The notes below the pieces were generated by a model. The model did no database searches and was not told the DNA's origin. It saw only the letters and a list, made by a program, of their open reading frames with translations. Made by a program: the position numbers and the translations under genes. DNA of 64,000 bases. Source: Halalkalibacter wakoensis JCM 9140. GTDB taxonomy: Bacteria; Bacillota; Bacilli; Bacillales; Bacillaceae_D. The stretch lies in NCBI RefSeq assembly GCF_000513095.1, contig NZ_BAUT01000006.1:52438-116437 (forward strand), given 5' to 3'. Of this stretch, positions 1 through 8,691 are shown one piece after another. The stretch's first letter is position 1; the number at the start of each line of letters is the position of its first letter.

Positions 1-20
1 ATGATTATCCATTTTCTCAT
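1..20 (-). CDS. ypmB: Start of YpmB-like protein (cut by window edge)
   Basis: Only the first six codons (MRKWII) are present, reading off the left edge of the window. The ATG lies 13 bases beyond the ypmA stop and follows a GGGGACAG ribosome-binding sequence. In Bacillus, ypmB follows ypmA and encodes a small membrane-anchored protein with PepSY-like domains. The assignment rests on position and the short basic-hydrophobic start, so it is tentative. Confidence 0.5.
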
Positions 21-33
21 ATCTGTCCCCAAA

Positions 34-204
34 CTACGTACGATAAATCGTAAAAACCATTGTAGTGTCGTCCGTTTTATCTAAAGACAACCCAAACAGG
101 AAGTCTTCGTCTTTAAGAGTTCGATTTAAGGCATCAACAACTTTATATGTGTCTTCTGCTTTTTTTAATTTCGTTGTAGATAATGGAACGATGTGTTGAT
201 TCAT
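34..204 (-). CDS. ypmA: YpmA family small protein (DUF4264)
   Basis: This 56-residue soluble protein has unknown function. It starts MNQHIVPLSTTK and ends FTIYRT. The ATG follows a good GGAGG site six bases upstream. Length and composition (LSTTK..AED.YKVVD.LNRTLK...FGLSLDK) agree with YpmA, which in Bacillus lies between dinG and ypmB and usually has about 56 residues. Here dinG is not adjacent: a short plus-strand ORF and a degenerate hydrolase-fold gene separate them. ypmB follows directly and is probably co-transcribed. Confidence 0.8.
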   Translation of the reverse strand: MNQHIVPLSTTKLKKAEDTYKVVDALNRTLKDEDFLFGLSLDKTDDTTMVFTIYRT

Positions 205-318
205 TTAATCTCCTCCATAAAAAAATAGTTCTTTCCTTCATGCACAACTTTTGCTAAACATAGTAACGGTCATGTCGGCTATACTAAACATACGCCAAAC
301 AAAAGGGGGCGTAAACGA

Positions 319-474
319 TTGTCTAACCATTTTCAATCAATAGCAAAGCGATACCAACAAGAAAAGGAAGAAATCGCCTTGTTGCGCCGCGACGGATTGA
401 AGTGGCATGAAGTTTTTCCAATTTCAATTCGTCAGACGTTATTTCCTGCTTATTTTGAAAGAGAACAAGAATAA
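319..474 (+). CDS. Hypothetical 51-aa protein
   Basis: This TTG-initiated ORF encodes a charged, soluble 51-residue protein (SNHFQSIAKRYQQ at the start, PAYFEREQE at the end). An AAAAGGGGG ribosome-binding sequence sits nine bases upstream of the TTG. It is divergent from ypmA and is followed by an 11-bp hairpin with a long T-run that would end its transcript. The basic/acidic first half could form a helix. I do not recognise a family. The good ribosome-binding site and dedicated terminator support a real gene. The TTG start and small size keep confidence moderate. Confidence 0.5.
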   Translation: MSNHFQSIAKRYQQEKEEIALLRRDGLKWHEVFPISIRQTLFPAYFEREQE

Positions 475-548
475 AACGACGTATGTTCATCATACGGGAA
501 AAACGGCTAAAAATACAGCCGAAATATGAAGCCTACTCACACCTCAAA

Positions 549-592
549 ATGTTCTGCACCAATGCCTCGTGCAGAACATTTTTTTATTTTTT
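549..592. terminator. Intrinsic terminator, probably bidirectional
   Basis: An 11-bp perfect stem (ATGTTCTGCAC with GTGCAGAACAT) and a 9-nt loop are followed on the plus strand by a T-rich run to position 592. It ends the 51-aa ORF transcript. The minus-strand gene stops at the T-run's edge, and AAAA on the other flank would let the hairpin terminate that gene too. Confidence 0.85.
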
Positions 593-1459
593 TTACTTTG
601 CCGCTTGAAAATGAACCGTTACGAGCTCATAATCTGTTTGACTCACTTTTACAATCACTGACCCATTTTGCTTCGTGCGGTACGTATCAATCCATGTTTC
701 TTGTAATCGTTCCAACAATTGACCACTCACTTCTCCATTCTCTCTCGTAAATAGAATGGCGACTTGAGGATCCAATTCATTTAAAAACCGTTGAGAAGTT
801 CCATTATTTGTTCCAAATTCTGCAACCTTTAATAATGAGACTGGAGAAAGTCCTTTTTGCACCCAATCTTTTTCAAGTTCTTCGTTTGCTTCTGAAGAGA
901 AGAAAAATTGATGCTTATTATGAACAGTCACCAAAAACGATAATGTTGGCATAATGGACGACTTACTAGGCAAAATCTTTACTTCTACATGATCCGCTAA
1001 CCTTTCTTCTTGTTTATCAGACCACCCGATAATATCAACGTCCAAATGTTCATATTGTGTCTTCGCTTGATTCATTCCTGCCTCTGGCACAATTAATGTC
1101 TTAACACCTAGACGAGACGTTACTTCTTCTACATTGCCACTATATTCTTTTTCAAACCGCGGTAAAATAATGGTTTCAATGGAAGAAACATTAAGCTTTT
1201 TCAAACGAAAAAACAATGATTCCGCACAATCATTAGATCCTGTACCAATCAAGACAGATTCCTCATTTGGTAGTTCAACATATGTTGCCTCTCCATTAGG
1301 AAGATCCAAAAACACGAACCCTATATCTTCTTCTTCTAATTGTAAATCTAATTCGACTTCTTCGTCTTGACCGTTTGATGTAATGACCATACGAACCTCT
1401 AGGCCTAACATCACACTTAAAACAACAAAACATAAAAGTCCAATAAAGAGTTTACGCAT
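593..1459 (-). CDS. Membrane-anchored ComEC-type MBL-fold protein, degenerate active site
   Basis: The 288-residue protein starts with a signal anchor (MRKLFIGLLCFVVLSVMLG) and a predicted extracytoplasmic domain. I chose the ATG after GGAGGGATCTGACATA, six codons inside the longest reading frame, because that frame's own ATG lies inside the ribosome-binding site. The order of elements (IGTGSNDCAESLFFRLKKLNVSSIETIILPRF, then GVKTLIVPE, then a terminal DYELVTV strand) resembles the metallo-beta-lactamase-fold domain at the end of ComEC. The usual metal-binding HxHxDH stretch is missing: the equivalent segment reads LPRFEKEYSGN. A catalytic role is therefore doubtful. It lies 34 bases downstream of dinG and is likely co-transcribed. 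Confidence 0.6.
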   Translation of the reverse strand: MRKLFIGLLCFVVLSVMLGLEVRMVITSNGQDEEVELDLQLEEEDIGFVFLDLPNGEATYVELPNEESVLIGTGSNDCAESLFFRLKKLNVSSIETIILPRFEKEYSGNVEEVTSRLGVKTLIVPEAGMNQAKTQYEHLDVDIIGWSDKQEERLADHVEVKILPSKSSIMPTLSFLVTVHNKHQFFFSSEANEELEKDWVQKGLSPVSLLKVAEFGTNNGTSQRFLNELDPQVAILFTRENGEVSGQLLERLQETWIDTYRTKQNGSVIVKVSQTDYELVTVHFQAAK

Positions 1460-1493
1460 TATGTCAGATCCCTCCAAATCATTGAATCGAAAC

Positions 1494-4310
1494 TTACATA
1501 AAGTCTTTATAGTTCTCTAACAATTCTTCCAATTTCCCTTCATAAACAGGTACATTCGGCAAAGACCGAATAAATTGTTTTCCGTAGCGAGTTGTTGAAA
1601 TACGTCGATCAAAAACAAATACACAACCGCGATCATGAGTTGTTCGAATTAATCGGCCAAACCCCTGTTTGAAACGGATGATCGCTTGAGGGAGAGAAAT
1701 GTCCATAAATGGGTTTCCTCCTTCTGTCTTCGCTTTTTCATATTGAGCTTGTAACAATGGCTGATCGGGAGGTGAAAAAGGCAGACGGACAATGACAAGT
1801 GTCTTCAGCTCATCACCAGGTAAATCAATGCCTTCCCAAAAGCTACTCGTTCCAAAAAGCACAGCTTGGTCTGTTTGTTTAAACATCTTCATTAACTTAG
1901 CTCTACTTCCACTTGTTACTCCCTGACCTATCATTTGAAACGTTCCAAGTTCATTCAACTTTTTCAAATGATGATACACTTGTTTAAGCATTTCATAGGA
2001 TGTAAAAAGGACTAACATTTTTCCGCTTGACATCTCCATCATTCTCCAAATTTTGATGGCTACTTCCACTGCAAATTCCTCATCACTCACTTCTTTTATA
2101 GCAGGAAGATCCGTTGGTAAAAGCATCCGTACTTGATCAACATAGGAAAAAGGTGACGGAATAAAGCTCGTTTCTACACCAAAATCAATCAGTCCTAAAC
2201 GCTTTATTTGGTAATCAAACGATCCATTAACAGCAAGGGTGGCCGATGTCATGACAACACTTTTTTTCTTAGCAAAAAAGTGATCAGCAAGAAGATCTGA
2301 GACATCAATTGGTTTACTGTAAAGAAAAGTTGCATTTTTTGCTCCTCTTGGCTCTACCTCGATCCAATACACCATATTAGGATCATGTTCAAGAAGCAAC
2401 TCATATAATGTTTGTTCTTCTTCCATTAAACGTTCTATAAATCCAGTTGCATCTGCAATGAAGCTTCTGGCTTTAAATGTCATATCGTCCTTTTTATCAG
2501 AAAAAGGAGCTAACCAAGATTGTAAAATTTTCATACAATCTTTTGTTTGCATATGCACCCTCATGGCACATTCTAGAATAGCTTGCCACATAGAGCCCTT
2601 TTCCTTAAACGTTTCATATCGGTAACGCAAGCGGCCAACATCTGTCGAACTAGATTGATTTTTAGATAAAACATATCCATGTAGCATCCTAAACAATTCA
2701 TCTATTTCATCTTTTACGTTCTGCACCATTTCTGCCATAACAGCAAGATTCATATTTGCATGAACTTGATACTCTTGGATAAGTTGGTCCAGTTGTTCAA
2801 TAATGCTATCTTCTTGATTGACTCCTAATCGTTGAAACAAAAAAGCAAATGACAGGAAGTCGACTTTTGCGCCTAAGTGGTCACTTGCCGTTTCCTCAAG
2901 ATGATGAGCTTCATCTAAAATGACATATGAATACGAAGGTAGCAACCTTTCATCATGGACGAGATCTGTACACAAAAGCGCATGATTTGTTACAACAATA
3001 TTAGAATTCTGCGCTTTCTTTCTCGCTCTGTGATAAAAGCATCGCGAAAACCAAGGACTGTACCGACCAAGATCAGATGTAGCATCACTTTGAACTTCAT
3101 ACCAGTATCCCTTTCCACCAGATGGAAGGTTCAGTTCTTCAATATCCCCATTTTCCGTCTCTGTTAACCAAATTAATAACATCGCTTTTGTTAATAGAAC
3201 ATCGTAACTGTCTTCAGCGATGGTTTGTAACGATTGTTCAAATTTCCGTAAACATAAATAATGACTTCTCCCTTTTAAAAGCGTGATGGTAACTTGAAAC
3301 GGGAGCAAATGATTTAAAAGTGGCAAATCTCGAGATAATAACTGCTCTTGTAAAGGGATGGTTTTCGTACTAATGATCACCGGTTCTTGAGTCGTGTGTG
3401 AAAAAAAGGCTGCCGGAAGTAAATAAGCCAAAGACTTTCCGGTACCCGTTCCAGCCTCAATTATTTTATGAACATTTTTTCTAAATGCCTCATTTACTTG
3501 AAGCATCATGTCTTTTTGACCTTGTCTGAGTTCATACTGCAAGAAAGCTGATTGCATTTTCCCTTTATCTGCATATAGCATTTCTAAAAAGTCCTCAAAT
3601 GATTCAAATTGATTGCTTTCATTAGCAACCTCCACCTCTTCTACCTTTTTTAAGGCAAGTTGCCGATAACAATCATAAGAATCATCCGTTTCACCTTGAA
3701 GGAGTTTGTCTTGGATAACCTTTTGCAACATCGGTTCAAGATCACTTTTAAAACTTCGAGATATTGGTGCTAGCTGTTGAAGCGTTAATATTGGGAGTTG
3801 CTTAATCTTATGTAATAATGATAAAAAAAGAGCCGCTGTTACTTCTGCATCGCTGTCAGCTTGATGGGGACGGTCATGACTAAAACCAAGTTGCTCAGCT
3901 AATTGACCTAATTTATAACTTTCTTGTTTAGGCAACAGCACTCTAGACAGCTCGACCGTGTCATACTTCGGTATATTAGGAAATCTTTTCCCGATTAGTT
4001 CCAGTTGGTTCGTTAAAAAAGCATAATCAAAATCGACATTGTGAGCAACGAAGCTACTATTTTCAAATAGCAACAGCAGTTCATGACTAATTTCTTGAAA
4101 AGAAGGGGCATTTTTGACCATATCATCAGAAATACCCGTCAGCTCCTCAATAAATGCTGGAATAGGCTGTCCAGGATTTACAAATGTAGCAAATGTCTCG
4201 ACAATTTCGTTGTCCTCAATCACAACAGCGCCTATTTGAATGACTCGATCTCCTTTAGCGACTGAATGACCTGTCGTCTCGACATCCACTACAGTATATC
4301 GTTCTTTCAT
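1494..4310 (-). CDS. dinG: DinG-type 3'-5' exonuclease/helicase-like ATPase
   Basis: This 938-residue protein fuses an N-terminal DEDD exonuclease to an XPD/DinG-like superfamily 2 helicase core. The exonuclease motifs are DVETTG (residues 9-14), HNVDFD (about 90) and HQADSDAE (about 150). The helicase shows Walker A EAGTGTGKS (about 286-294), DEAHH (about 465), SATL, and a C-terminal GFGRLIR motif VI. In Bacillus and Staphylococcus relatives the nuclease is active, whereas helicase activity is poor and the Fe-S cysteines of E. coli DinG are absent. The ATG follows GAGGTGAACT. It lies downstream of the TPR gene and upstream of the MBL-like gene in one transcription direction. Confidence 0.93.
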   Translation of the reverse strand: MKERYTVVDVETTGHSVAKGDRVIQIGAVVIEDNEIVETFATFVNPGQPIPAFIEELTGISDDMVKNAPSFQEISHELLLLFENSSFVAHNVDFDYAFLTNQLELIGKRFPNIPKYDTVELSRVLLPKQESYKLGQLAEQLGFSHDRPHQADSDAEVTAALFLSLLHKIKQLPILTLQQLAPISRSFKSDLEPMLQKVIQDKLLQGETDDSYDCYRQLALKKVEEVEVANESNQFESFEDFLEMLYADKGKMQSAFLQYELRQGQKDMMLQVNEAFRKNVHKIIEAGTGTGKSLAYLLPAAFFSHTTQEPVIISTKTIPLQEQLLSRDLPLLNHLLPFQVTITLLKGRSHYLCLRKFEQSLQTIAEDSYDVLLTKAMLLIWLTETENGDIEELNLPSGGKGYWYEVQSDATSDLGRYSPWFSRCFYHRARKKAQNSNIVVTNHALLCTDLVHDERLLPSYSYVILDEAHHLEETASDHLGAKVDFLSFAFLFQRLGVNQEDSIIEQLDQLIQEYQVHANMNLAVMAEMVQNVKDEIDELFRMLHGYVLSKNQSSSTDVGRLRYRYETFKEKGSMWQAILECAMRVHMQTKDCMKILQSWLAPFSDKKDDMTFKARSFIADATGFIERLMEEEQTLYELLLEHDPNMVYWIEVEPRGAKNATFLYSKPIDVSDLLADHFFAKKKSVVMTSATLAVNGSFDYQIKRLGLIDFGVETSFIPSPFSYVDQVRMLLPTDLPAIKEVSDEEFAVEVAIKIWRMMEMSSGKMLVLFTSYEMLKQVYHHLKKLNELGTFQMIGQGVTSGSRAKLMKMFKQTDQAVLFGTSSFWEGIDLPGDELKTLVIVRLPFSPPDQPLLQAQYEKAKTEGGNPFMDISLPQAIIRFKQGFGRLIRTTHDRGCVFVFDRRISTTRYGKQFIRSLPNVPVYEGKLEELLENYKDFM

Positions 4311-4338
4311 AGTTCACCTCATCTACGTAAAACACTTA

Positions 4339-5319
4339 TCAACATTTAAGTAGATCAGACATTTCGGGCCAACTTTCTTGTAGCCAGTTAAGCGATTGCT
4401 CAACCTTTTCATTGCCAGGATCCAATTTTATTGCTGCTTCAAATGCATTGACTGCATTTATTTTATCTTCTAATAAGGCATAATTCCAAGCTAAACCATG
4501 CCAAACTCGAACCGATTGTACATGTTTTTCCTGTACGCGTTTATAACAATGAATAGCAGCTTGATGATATCCGTGCCATTCACATACATACGCAAGCGCA
4601 ATTAAAGCTTCTTCTGAGTCCAACAAAGAAATACTTGTCGTCCACGCAGTCCAAGCCTCATCAAGCTCCCCTTCTTCATAGTGACAGCACCCTAGAAAAA
4701 AGAATGCCTCTCCATCATCAGGTACTTGTTCGACGTAATCCTGAAAATATGGTTTTGCTATATGAAATACTTTGTTAAAGAAATAACAGATCCCTAAATT
4801 ATACACGACATCATTGGAAGACGTAAGTTCATTTGCTTTTTCAAATGAAGCGATTGCCTCATCTAAACGCTCTTCCTTTGTATGAACACACCCCATACCT
4901 ACATGTGCAAAATGTGTGATGATCGGGTAGGCACTCACCTGTATGAGGTATAGAAATGATTCTTTTGCTAGGTCAAAATGATTAGCAAACAAATAAGAAA
5001 AGCCTAAGTACAACCTTCTTATTTCGTCATTAGAGCCTGTGACCTTTTCTTTTTTTAACGTTTTGGCAGCTTGTTCAAACATTTCTAAATCATAAAAGGT
5101 TGTTCCTTTTGAGAAATAGGAAAACGTTATACCTCTACCGTTTTTTGGTTGTTTCAGATCATGAATTTTTTCGTCTAACTCTGTCCATTTATCTAAAAGG
5201 GAACCAGCTGTTTCCTCTAAATAGGCTAATTGCTGTTCTTGCTCTTTTTCTGACATGAATGCCCATTTCTTCTCTATATTTTTATATATGGCATTCCAAG
5301 ATGACATCCAGTTTTCCAA
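4339..5319 (-). CDS. Tetratricopeptide-repeat protein
   Basis: The 326-residue soluble protein has no signal peptide and is built mostly of TPR helices from about residue 75 onward (for example DEAIASFEKANEL, DEAWTAWTTSI and INAVNAFEAAIKLDPGN). TPRs usually mediate protein contacts, and no catalytic motif is visible. The start used is a TTG preceded by GGAGGG. This site overlaps the terminator of the pan operon, so the next in-frame ATG (residue 5) is an alternative. It sits between panD and dinG, 28 bases from dinG. The partner is unknown. Confidence 0.75.
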   Translation of the reverse strand: MENWMSSWNAIYKNIEKKWAFMSEKEQEQQLAYLEETAGSLLDKWTELDEKIHDLKQPKNGRGITFSYFSKGTTFYDLEMFEQAAKTLKKEKVTGSNDEIRRLYLGFSYLFANHFDLAKESFLYLIQVSAYPIITHFAHVGMGCVHTKEERLDEAIASFEKANELTSSNDVVYNLGICYFFNKVFHIAKPYFQDYVEQVPDDGEAFFFLGCCHYEEGELDEAWTAWTTSISLLDSEEALIALAYVCEWHGYHQAAIHCYKRVQEKHVQSVRVWHGLAWNYALLEDKINAVNAFEAAIKLDPGNEKVEQSLNWLQESWPEMSDLLKC

Positions 5320-5371
5320 AAAAAACCCTCCTCTCGATGACTATACTTAAAGTGTTTATCGAAGAGGAGGG
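5318..5371 (-). terminator. pan operon terminator overlapping next gene's start
   Basis: On the minus strand a 13-bp interrupted stem (CCCTCCTCT-T-CGAT with ATCG-AGAGGAGGG) has a loop of about 19 nt and is followed by eight T residues. It lies just after panD. The 3' arm contains the GGAGGG that would serve the TPR gene, and its TTG start lies in the T-run. Termination and translation initiation therefore compete for the same bases. Confidence 0.8.
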
Positions 5372-5382
5372 GAATATGCGAA

Positions 5383-5766
5383 TTATAAGACGGTAGAAGC
5401 TGGCTCTTGATTTAACATTTCAACAATTTCATTATGCTCATTCATAATGGCCACTTTTGGCTTATGTTCCAGAACGTTTTCATTAGCAACTAGCGCATAA
5501 GAAATGACAATAATCACATCCCCCTCATGAACAAGTCTTGCTGCTGCACCATTTAAGCAAAAAACATTGCTACCACGTGGTCCTTTAATTACATAAGTCT
5601 CAAATCTCTGTCCATTGTTATTATTTACAATTTGAACTTTCTCATTTTCTAAAAGATCAACAGCATCCATAATATCTTCATCAATCGTAATGCTACCGAC
5701 ATAATTCAAATTAGATTCTGTCACTCTCGCTCGGTGAATTTTCGATTTCATCATCGTTCGAAACAT
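5383..5766 (-). CDS. panD: Aspartate 1-decarboxylase
   Basis: PanD makes beta-alanine from aspartate for pantothenate. It is a pyruvoyl enzyme that cleaves itself at a Gly-Ser bond, and the sequence has G24-S25 in YVGSITID, exactly where the family is processed. The 127-residue length is typical. The [19 protein letters not shown] segment is a conserved core of the double-psi barrel. The start codon lies immediately after the panC stop. It is the last gene of panB-panC-panD, and a strong terminator follows. Confidence 0.97.
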   Translation of the reverse strand: MFRTMMKSKIHRARVTESNLNYVGSITIDEDIMDAVDLLENEKVQIVNNNNGQRFETYVIKGPRGSNVFCLNGAAARLVHEGDVIIVISYALVANENVLEHKPKVAIMNEHNEIVEMLNQEPASTVL

Positions 5767-6621
5767 TTACGCTTCCTCCTTTAGTTCTAAAATATAATTG
5801 TCAATTAGTCGTGCTTTTTTATAAGCATAAGCAACGGCAAGAATGACCTTTCCTTGAAGGTTCTCAACGGGTTCTAAACTTGGATAAGTGAGTACATCAA
5901 CATAATCAAGTGTTCCAGATCCTTTTTCTAATGATTTTTTCAGTTCAGCAAGAATCGCAGAACGACTCGTTTCTCCTAATTGAATCCATTCCGCTCCTTT
6001 TCTAAGTGTTTCATATAAAAAAGGCGCTTCTTCTCTTTCATTTTCTTCTAAATAAACATTTCGAGAGCTTTTTGCTAAACCATCTTCTTCCCGAATTGTT
6101 GGGCAACCTGTAATCGATATCGGAACATTAAATGCCTGAACCATGTTCATAATGATCGCTAATTGCTGTGCATCTTTTTGTCCAAAAAAGGCTTCTGTCG
6201 GTTGGACAATTTGGAGTAGTTTCATCACAACTGTCGCAACGCCGTCAAAATGACCAGGTCGGCTTTTCCCACAGAGAACGTCTGCTCCATTTGTAACATG
6301 TATCGTCATCGGCATGTTAGTCGGATACATCTCATGAACAGATGGGTAAAAAACAAGATCGGCCCCAGCTTCTTTGGCGATTTTTTCATCTCTTTCAAAA
6401 TCCCTTGGGTATCGATCAAGATCTTCATTCGGTCCAAACTGTAATGGATTTACAAAAATGCTAACCACAACAAAATGTTTTTTCTTTTTTGCTGCATGAA
6501 TAAGGCTCACATGACCTTCATGCAAATACCCCATCGTTGGAACAAAACCGATCGTTGTACCTGATTTCCTTACATGGTTCAATTCATTCCTAATTTCCTT
6601 TATCCTTTCAACTACTTTCAC
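5767..6621 (-). CDS. panC: Pantothenate synthetase
   Basis: PanC joins pantoate and beta-alanine using ATP, via a pantoyl-adenylate. The 284-residue protein carries the HIGH-like motif [10 protein letters not shown] (residues 28-37), the [18 protein letters not shown] segment and a KMSKS-like KSSRNVYL. It starts with GTG, overlapping the panB stop in a GTGA junction, which points to translational coupling. Confidence 0.97.
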   Translation of the reverse strand: MKVVERIKEIRNELNHVRKSGTTIGFVPTMGYLHEGHVSLIHAAKKKKHFVVVSIFVNPLQFGPNEDLDRYPRDFERDEKIAKEAGADLVFYPSVHEMYPTNMPMTIHVTNGADVLCGKSRPGHFDGVATVVMKLLQIVQPTEAFFGQKDAQQLAIIMNMVQAFNVPISITGCPTIREEDGLAKSSRNVYLEENEREEAPFLYETLRKGAEWIQLGETSRSAILAELKKSLEKGSGTLDYVDVLTYPSLEPVENLQGKVILAVAYAYKKARLIDNYILELKEEA

Positions 6622-7457
6622 TTACTCACGCCTCCGTATAAGCCACTTAGTGCGTCTTCTGTCATCGTAAATGAATGTTCAGCAGCTGGAAATTTCTTTT
6701 CTTTGACTTCGTGGACATAGGTTTTTAACGCCTTTTCAATGATAGGTGAAATGTTTGCATAACTTTTAGCAAATTTCGGAACATGGACCTCTCCATAGCC
6801 TAATATATCATGATAGACAAGGACTTGACCGTCCGTATCGACACCAGCTCCAATTCCAATGATCGGAATGTTGCATTTTTCACTCAGCATTTTTCCAACC
6901 TGTTCAGGAACGCACTCCACAACGATTGCAAATGCCCCTGCCTCTTCCAAAGCTTTCGCATCAGCTACTAGCTTTCTTGCAGACTCAGGGTCCTTTCCTT
7001 GAACACGGTAACCACCTAATACGCCGACAGCTTGAGGTGTTAAGCCTAAATGTCCTACTACAGGTACTCCTGCTTCTGTTAGCTTTGAAATCGTATTTAT
7101 TACCGAGCCTGCTCCCTCTAACTTTACAGCGTTTGCTCCACCTTCTTGCATGAGGCGCTTAGCATAGGAAAACGTCTCCGTCAAATTAGCGTGATACGAT
7201 AAAAATGGCATATCAGCGACTATAAACGTATTACGTGCTCCTCTTCGTGCAGCTTTCGTATGAAGAAGCATATCATCGACCGTCACTGGAATCGTCGAAT
7301 CATAACCTAATACGACCATTCCAAGAGAATCACCAACAAGAATCATATCCGTCCCCGCTTGTTCTACAAGACGTGCTGCAGGCGCATCATAAGCTGTCAT
7401 CATGGTAATTTTCTCACTATTTTGTTTCATTTTCTGAAAATTTGCTGTTGTTTTCAT
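6618..7457 (-). CDS. panB: 3-methyl-2-oxobutanoate hydroxymethyltransferase
   Basis: PanB transfers a one-carbon unit from methylene-tetrahydrofolate to 2-ketoisovalerate to form ketopantoate, the first committed step of pantothenate synthesis. The 279-residue TIM-barrel protein shows the metal and substrate signatures [18 protein letters not shown] and KLEGAG, plus [13 protein letters not shown]. The ATG follows a strong AAAAAAGGAGGAAATGCAAA site. It is first in panBCD and is preceded by a structured leader ending in a terminator about 43 bases before the start codon, so expression is probably attenuated. Confidence 0.97.
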   Translation of the reverse strand: MKTTANFQKMKQNSEKITMMTAYDAPAARLVEQAGTDMILVGDSLGMVVLGYDSTIPVTVDDMLLHTKAARRGARNTFIVADMPFLSYHANLTETFSYAKRLMQEGGANAVKLEGAGSVINTISKLTEAGVPVVGHLGLTPQAVGVLGGYRVQGKDPESARKLVADAKALEEAGAFAIVVECVPEQVGKMLSEKCNIPIIGIGAGVDTDGQVLVYHDILGYGEVHVPKFAKSYANISPIIEKALKTYVHEVKEKKFPAAEHSFTMTEDALSGLYGGVSK

Positions 7458-7499
7458 TTTGCATTTCCTCCTTTTTTATGAGGAGTGCTTCATGACGTC

Positions 7500-7551
7500 A
7501 AAAAAAACCTGCTCTATCCACTACACTTATTGTGTATGACAAGAGGGCAGG
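7500..7551 (-). terminator. Attenuator terminator before panB
   Basis: In the minus-strand RNA, CCTGC-CC-TCT pairs with AGA-GCAGG around a loop holding a small ACAC/GTGT hairpin, and eight T residues follow. It lies between the panB promoter and the panB start codon, where it can only act on leader RNA. That placement fits attenuation. Confidence 0.75.
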
Positions 7552-7607
7552 CTTTTAGCTGCATACGAAGGCTATTCGTTTGCACTATAACGTATGAACA
7601 TGAACCC

Positions 7608-7684
7608 CTCTGTCCTAGTCCTTAATTGGATCAAGGCAGATCCGCTTTAATTGTTGTTGCGGTGCAGTTCCAATTGGATACCGC
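7608..7684 (-). promoter_or_regulatory. panB leader RNA, candidate pan motif
   Basis: The leader contains two neighbouring hairpin elements that share the core ATCCAATT(AA)GGA. The first is at 7659-7684, where GCGGT pairs with ACTGC or ACCGC with a bulged A. The second is at about 7611-7640. Tandem small hairpins upstream of panB match the general description of the Firmicute pan RNA motif, a cis-regulatory structure in front of panBCD. I recognise it by context and tandem architecture and cannot run a covariance search here. Confidence 0.5.
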
Positions 7685-7696
7685 CCATTCCACAAA

Positions 7697-7705
7697 AGTA
7701 TAACA
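7697..7705 (-). promoter_or_regulatory. Extended -10 promoter for panBCD
   Basis: Reading the minus strand, TGTTATACT is a near-consensus extended -10 element just after the birA stop codon. The corresponding -35 region inside the birA end is weak. Transcription from here would make a leader of about 230 nt before panB. Confidence 0.5.
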
Positions 7706-7707
7706 GA

Positions 7708-8691
7708 TTATGAATCAGCTTGGGAAGCAATTTCAATATCAGCAGAGTAGATCTCATGTACTTTACCTTTTTCATCTTCTAAAAGTAAAACTCCATCTTC
7801 TGTAATCCCTTTTGCGAAACCGTAAATGACTTCACGCATCGTTCTAGCATAGATAAAAGTTCCTACACTTACGGAATGAGCCTCCCAAAGAGGCCGAATT
7901 AAATCAAATCCTCTTTCTATGTACAAATCGTATAATTGTTCAAATTCATTCAATACCGCTGCGATGATCTTCGCACGATCAACATTTTTTCCTTTGACAA
8001 GAGCAACTGATGTAGCAAGCTCTCTTATTTCAGGAGTGAAATCGTCATGATGTTGATTAATATTCATCCCAATTCCAATAATGATCGAGTTTACACGATC
8101 TGGATCAGCTTGCATTTCTGTTAAGATACCAACAAGCTTTTTTCCATTAATAAGAATGTCATTCGGCCACTTGATATCACAGTCGATTCCCGTCGCTTTT
8201 TTCAAACCTCTGACGACAGATACAGCTGTTAATAAAGTCAATTGGGGCGTTTTTTGAGGAGGGAGTTCAGGCCTAAGTATCAAACTCATCGACACACTTG
8301 TCCCTTTCCTAGAGAACCACTGGCGGCCAAGTCTCCCTTTTCCTTTTGTTTGTTCATTGGCAATGACAACATGCCCTTCCTTGGCTCCCTCTTGTGCAAG
8401 TTTATGAGCTGTGTACTGCGTTGAGTCCGTTTCGTCAAAATAGGTTATTTCGTGACCAATTCTTTTGGTTGTTAGTCCGACTTTTACCTCGTGGGAATGG
8501 ATCCCATCACCTTTTCGAATTAAACGATATCCTTTACGCGGAGCAGACTCTAGCTCGTACCCATTTTTTCTTAATTCATCAATATGCTTCCAAACAGCCG
8601 TTCTCGTGCAGCCTAATTGCTGGCTGATTTTTTCCCCTGAAACAAATTGATCTGAGTGTTCTGCAAATATTTTTAGCAGTTTCTCTTTCAT
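7708..8691 (-). CDS. birA: Biotin protein ligase / biotin repressor
   Basis: BirA activates biotin as biotinyl-AMP and attaches it to carboxylase carrier domains. Bifunctional forms also repress biotin genes. The 327-residue protein has an N-terminal winged helix (helix-turn-helix around residues 15-45, SGEKISQQLGCTRTAVWKHIDEL), so it is the regulator-type BirA. It also has the biotin-binding GKGRLGRQWFS and the catalytic KWPNDI segment. It overlaps the cca stop in an ATGA junction, as expected for the bshA-cca-birA series. Confidence 0.96.
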   Translation of the reverse strand: MKEKLLKIFAEHSDQFVSGEKISQQLGCTRTAVWKHIDELRKNGYELESAPRKGYRLIRKGDGIHSHEVKVGLTTKRIGHEITYFDETDSTQYTAHKLAQEGAKEGHVVIANEQTKGKGRLGRQWFSRKGTSVSMSLILRPELPPQKTPQLTLLTAVSVVRGLKKATGIDCDIKWPNDILINGKKLVGILTEMQADPDRVNSIIIGIGMNINQHHDDFTPEIRELATSVALVKGKNVDRAKIIAAVLNEFEQLYDLYIERGFDLIRPLWEAHSVSVGTFIYARTMREVIYGFAKGITEDGVLLLEDEKGKVHEIYSADIEIASQADS

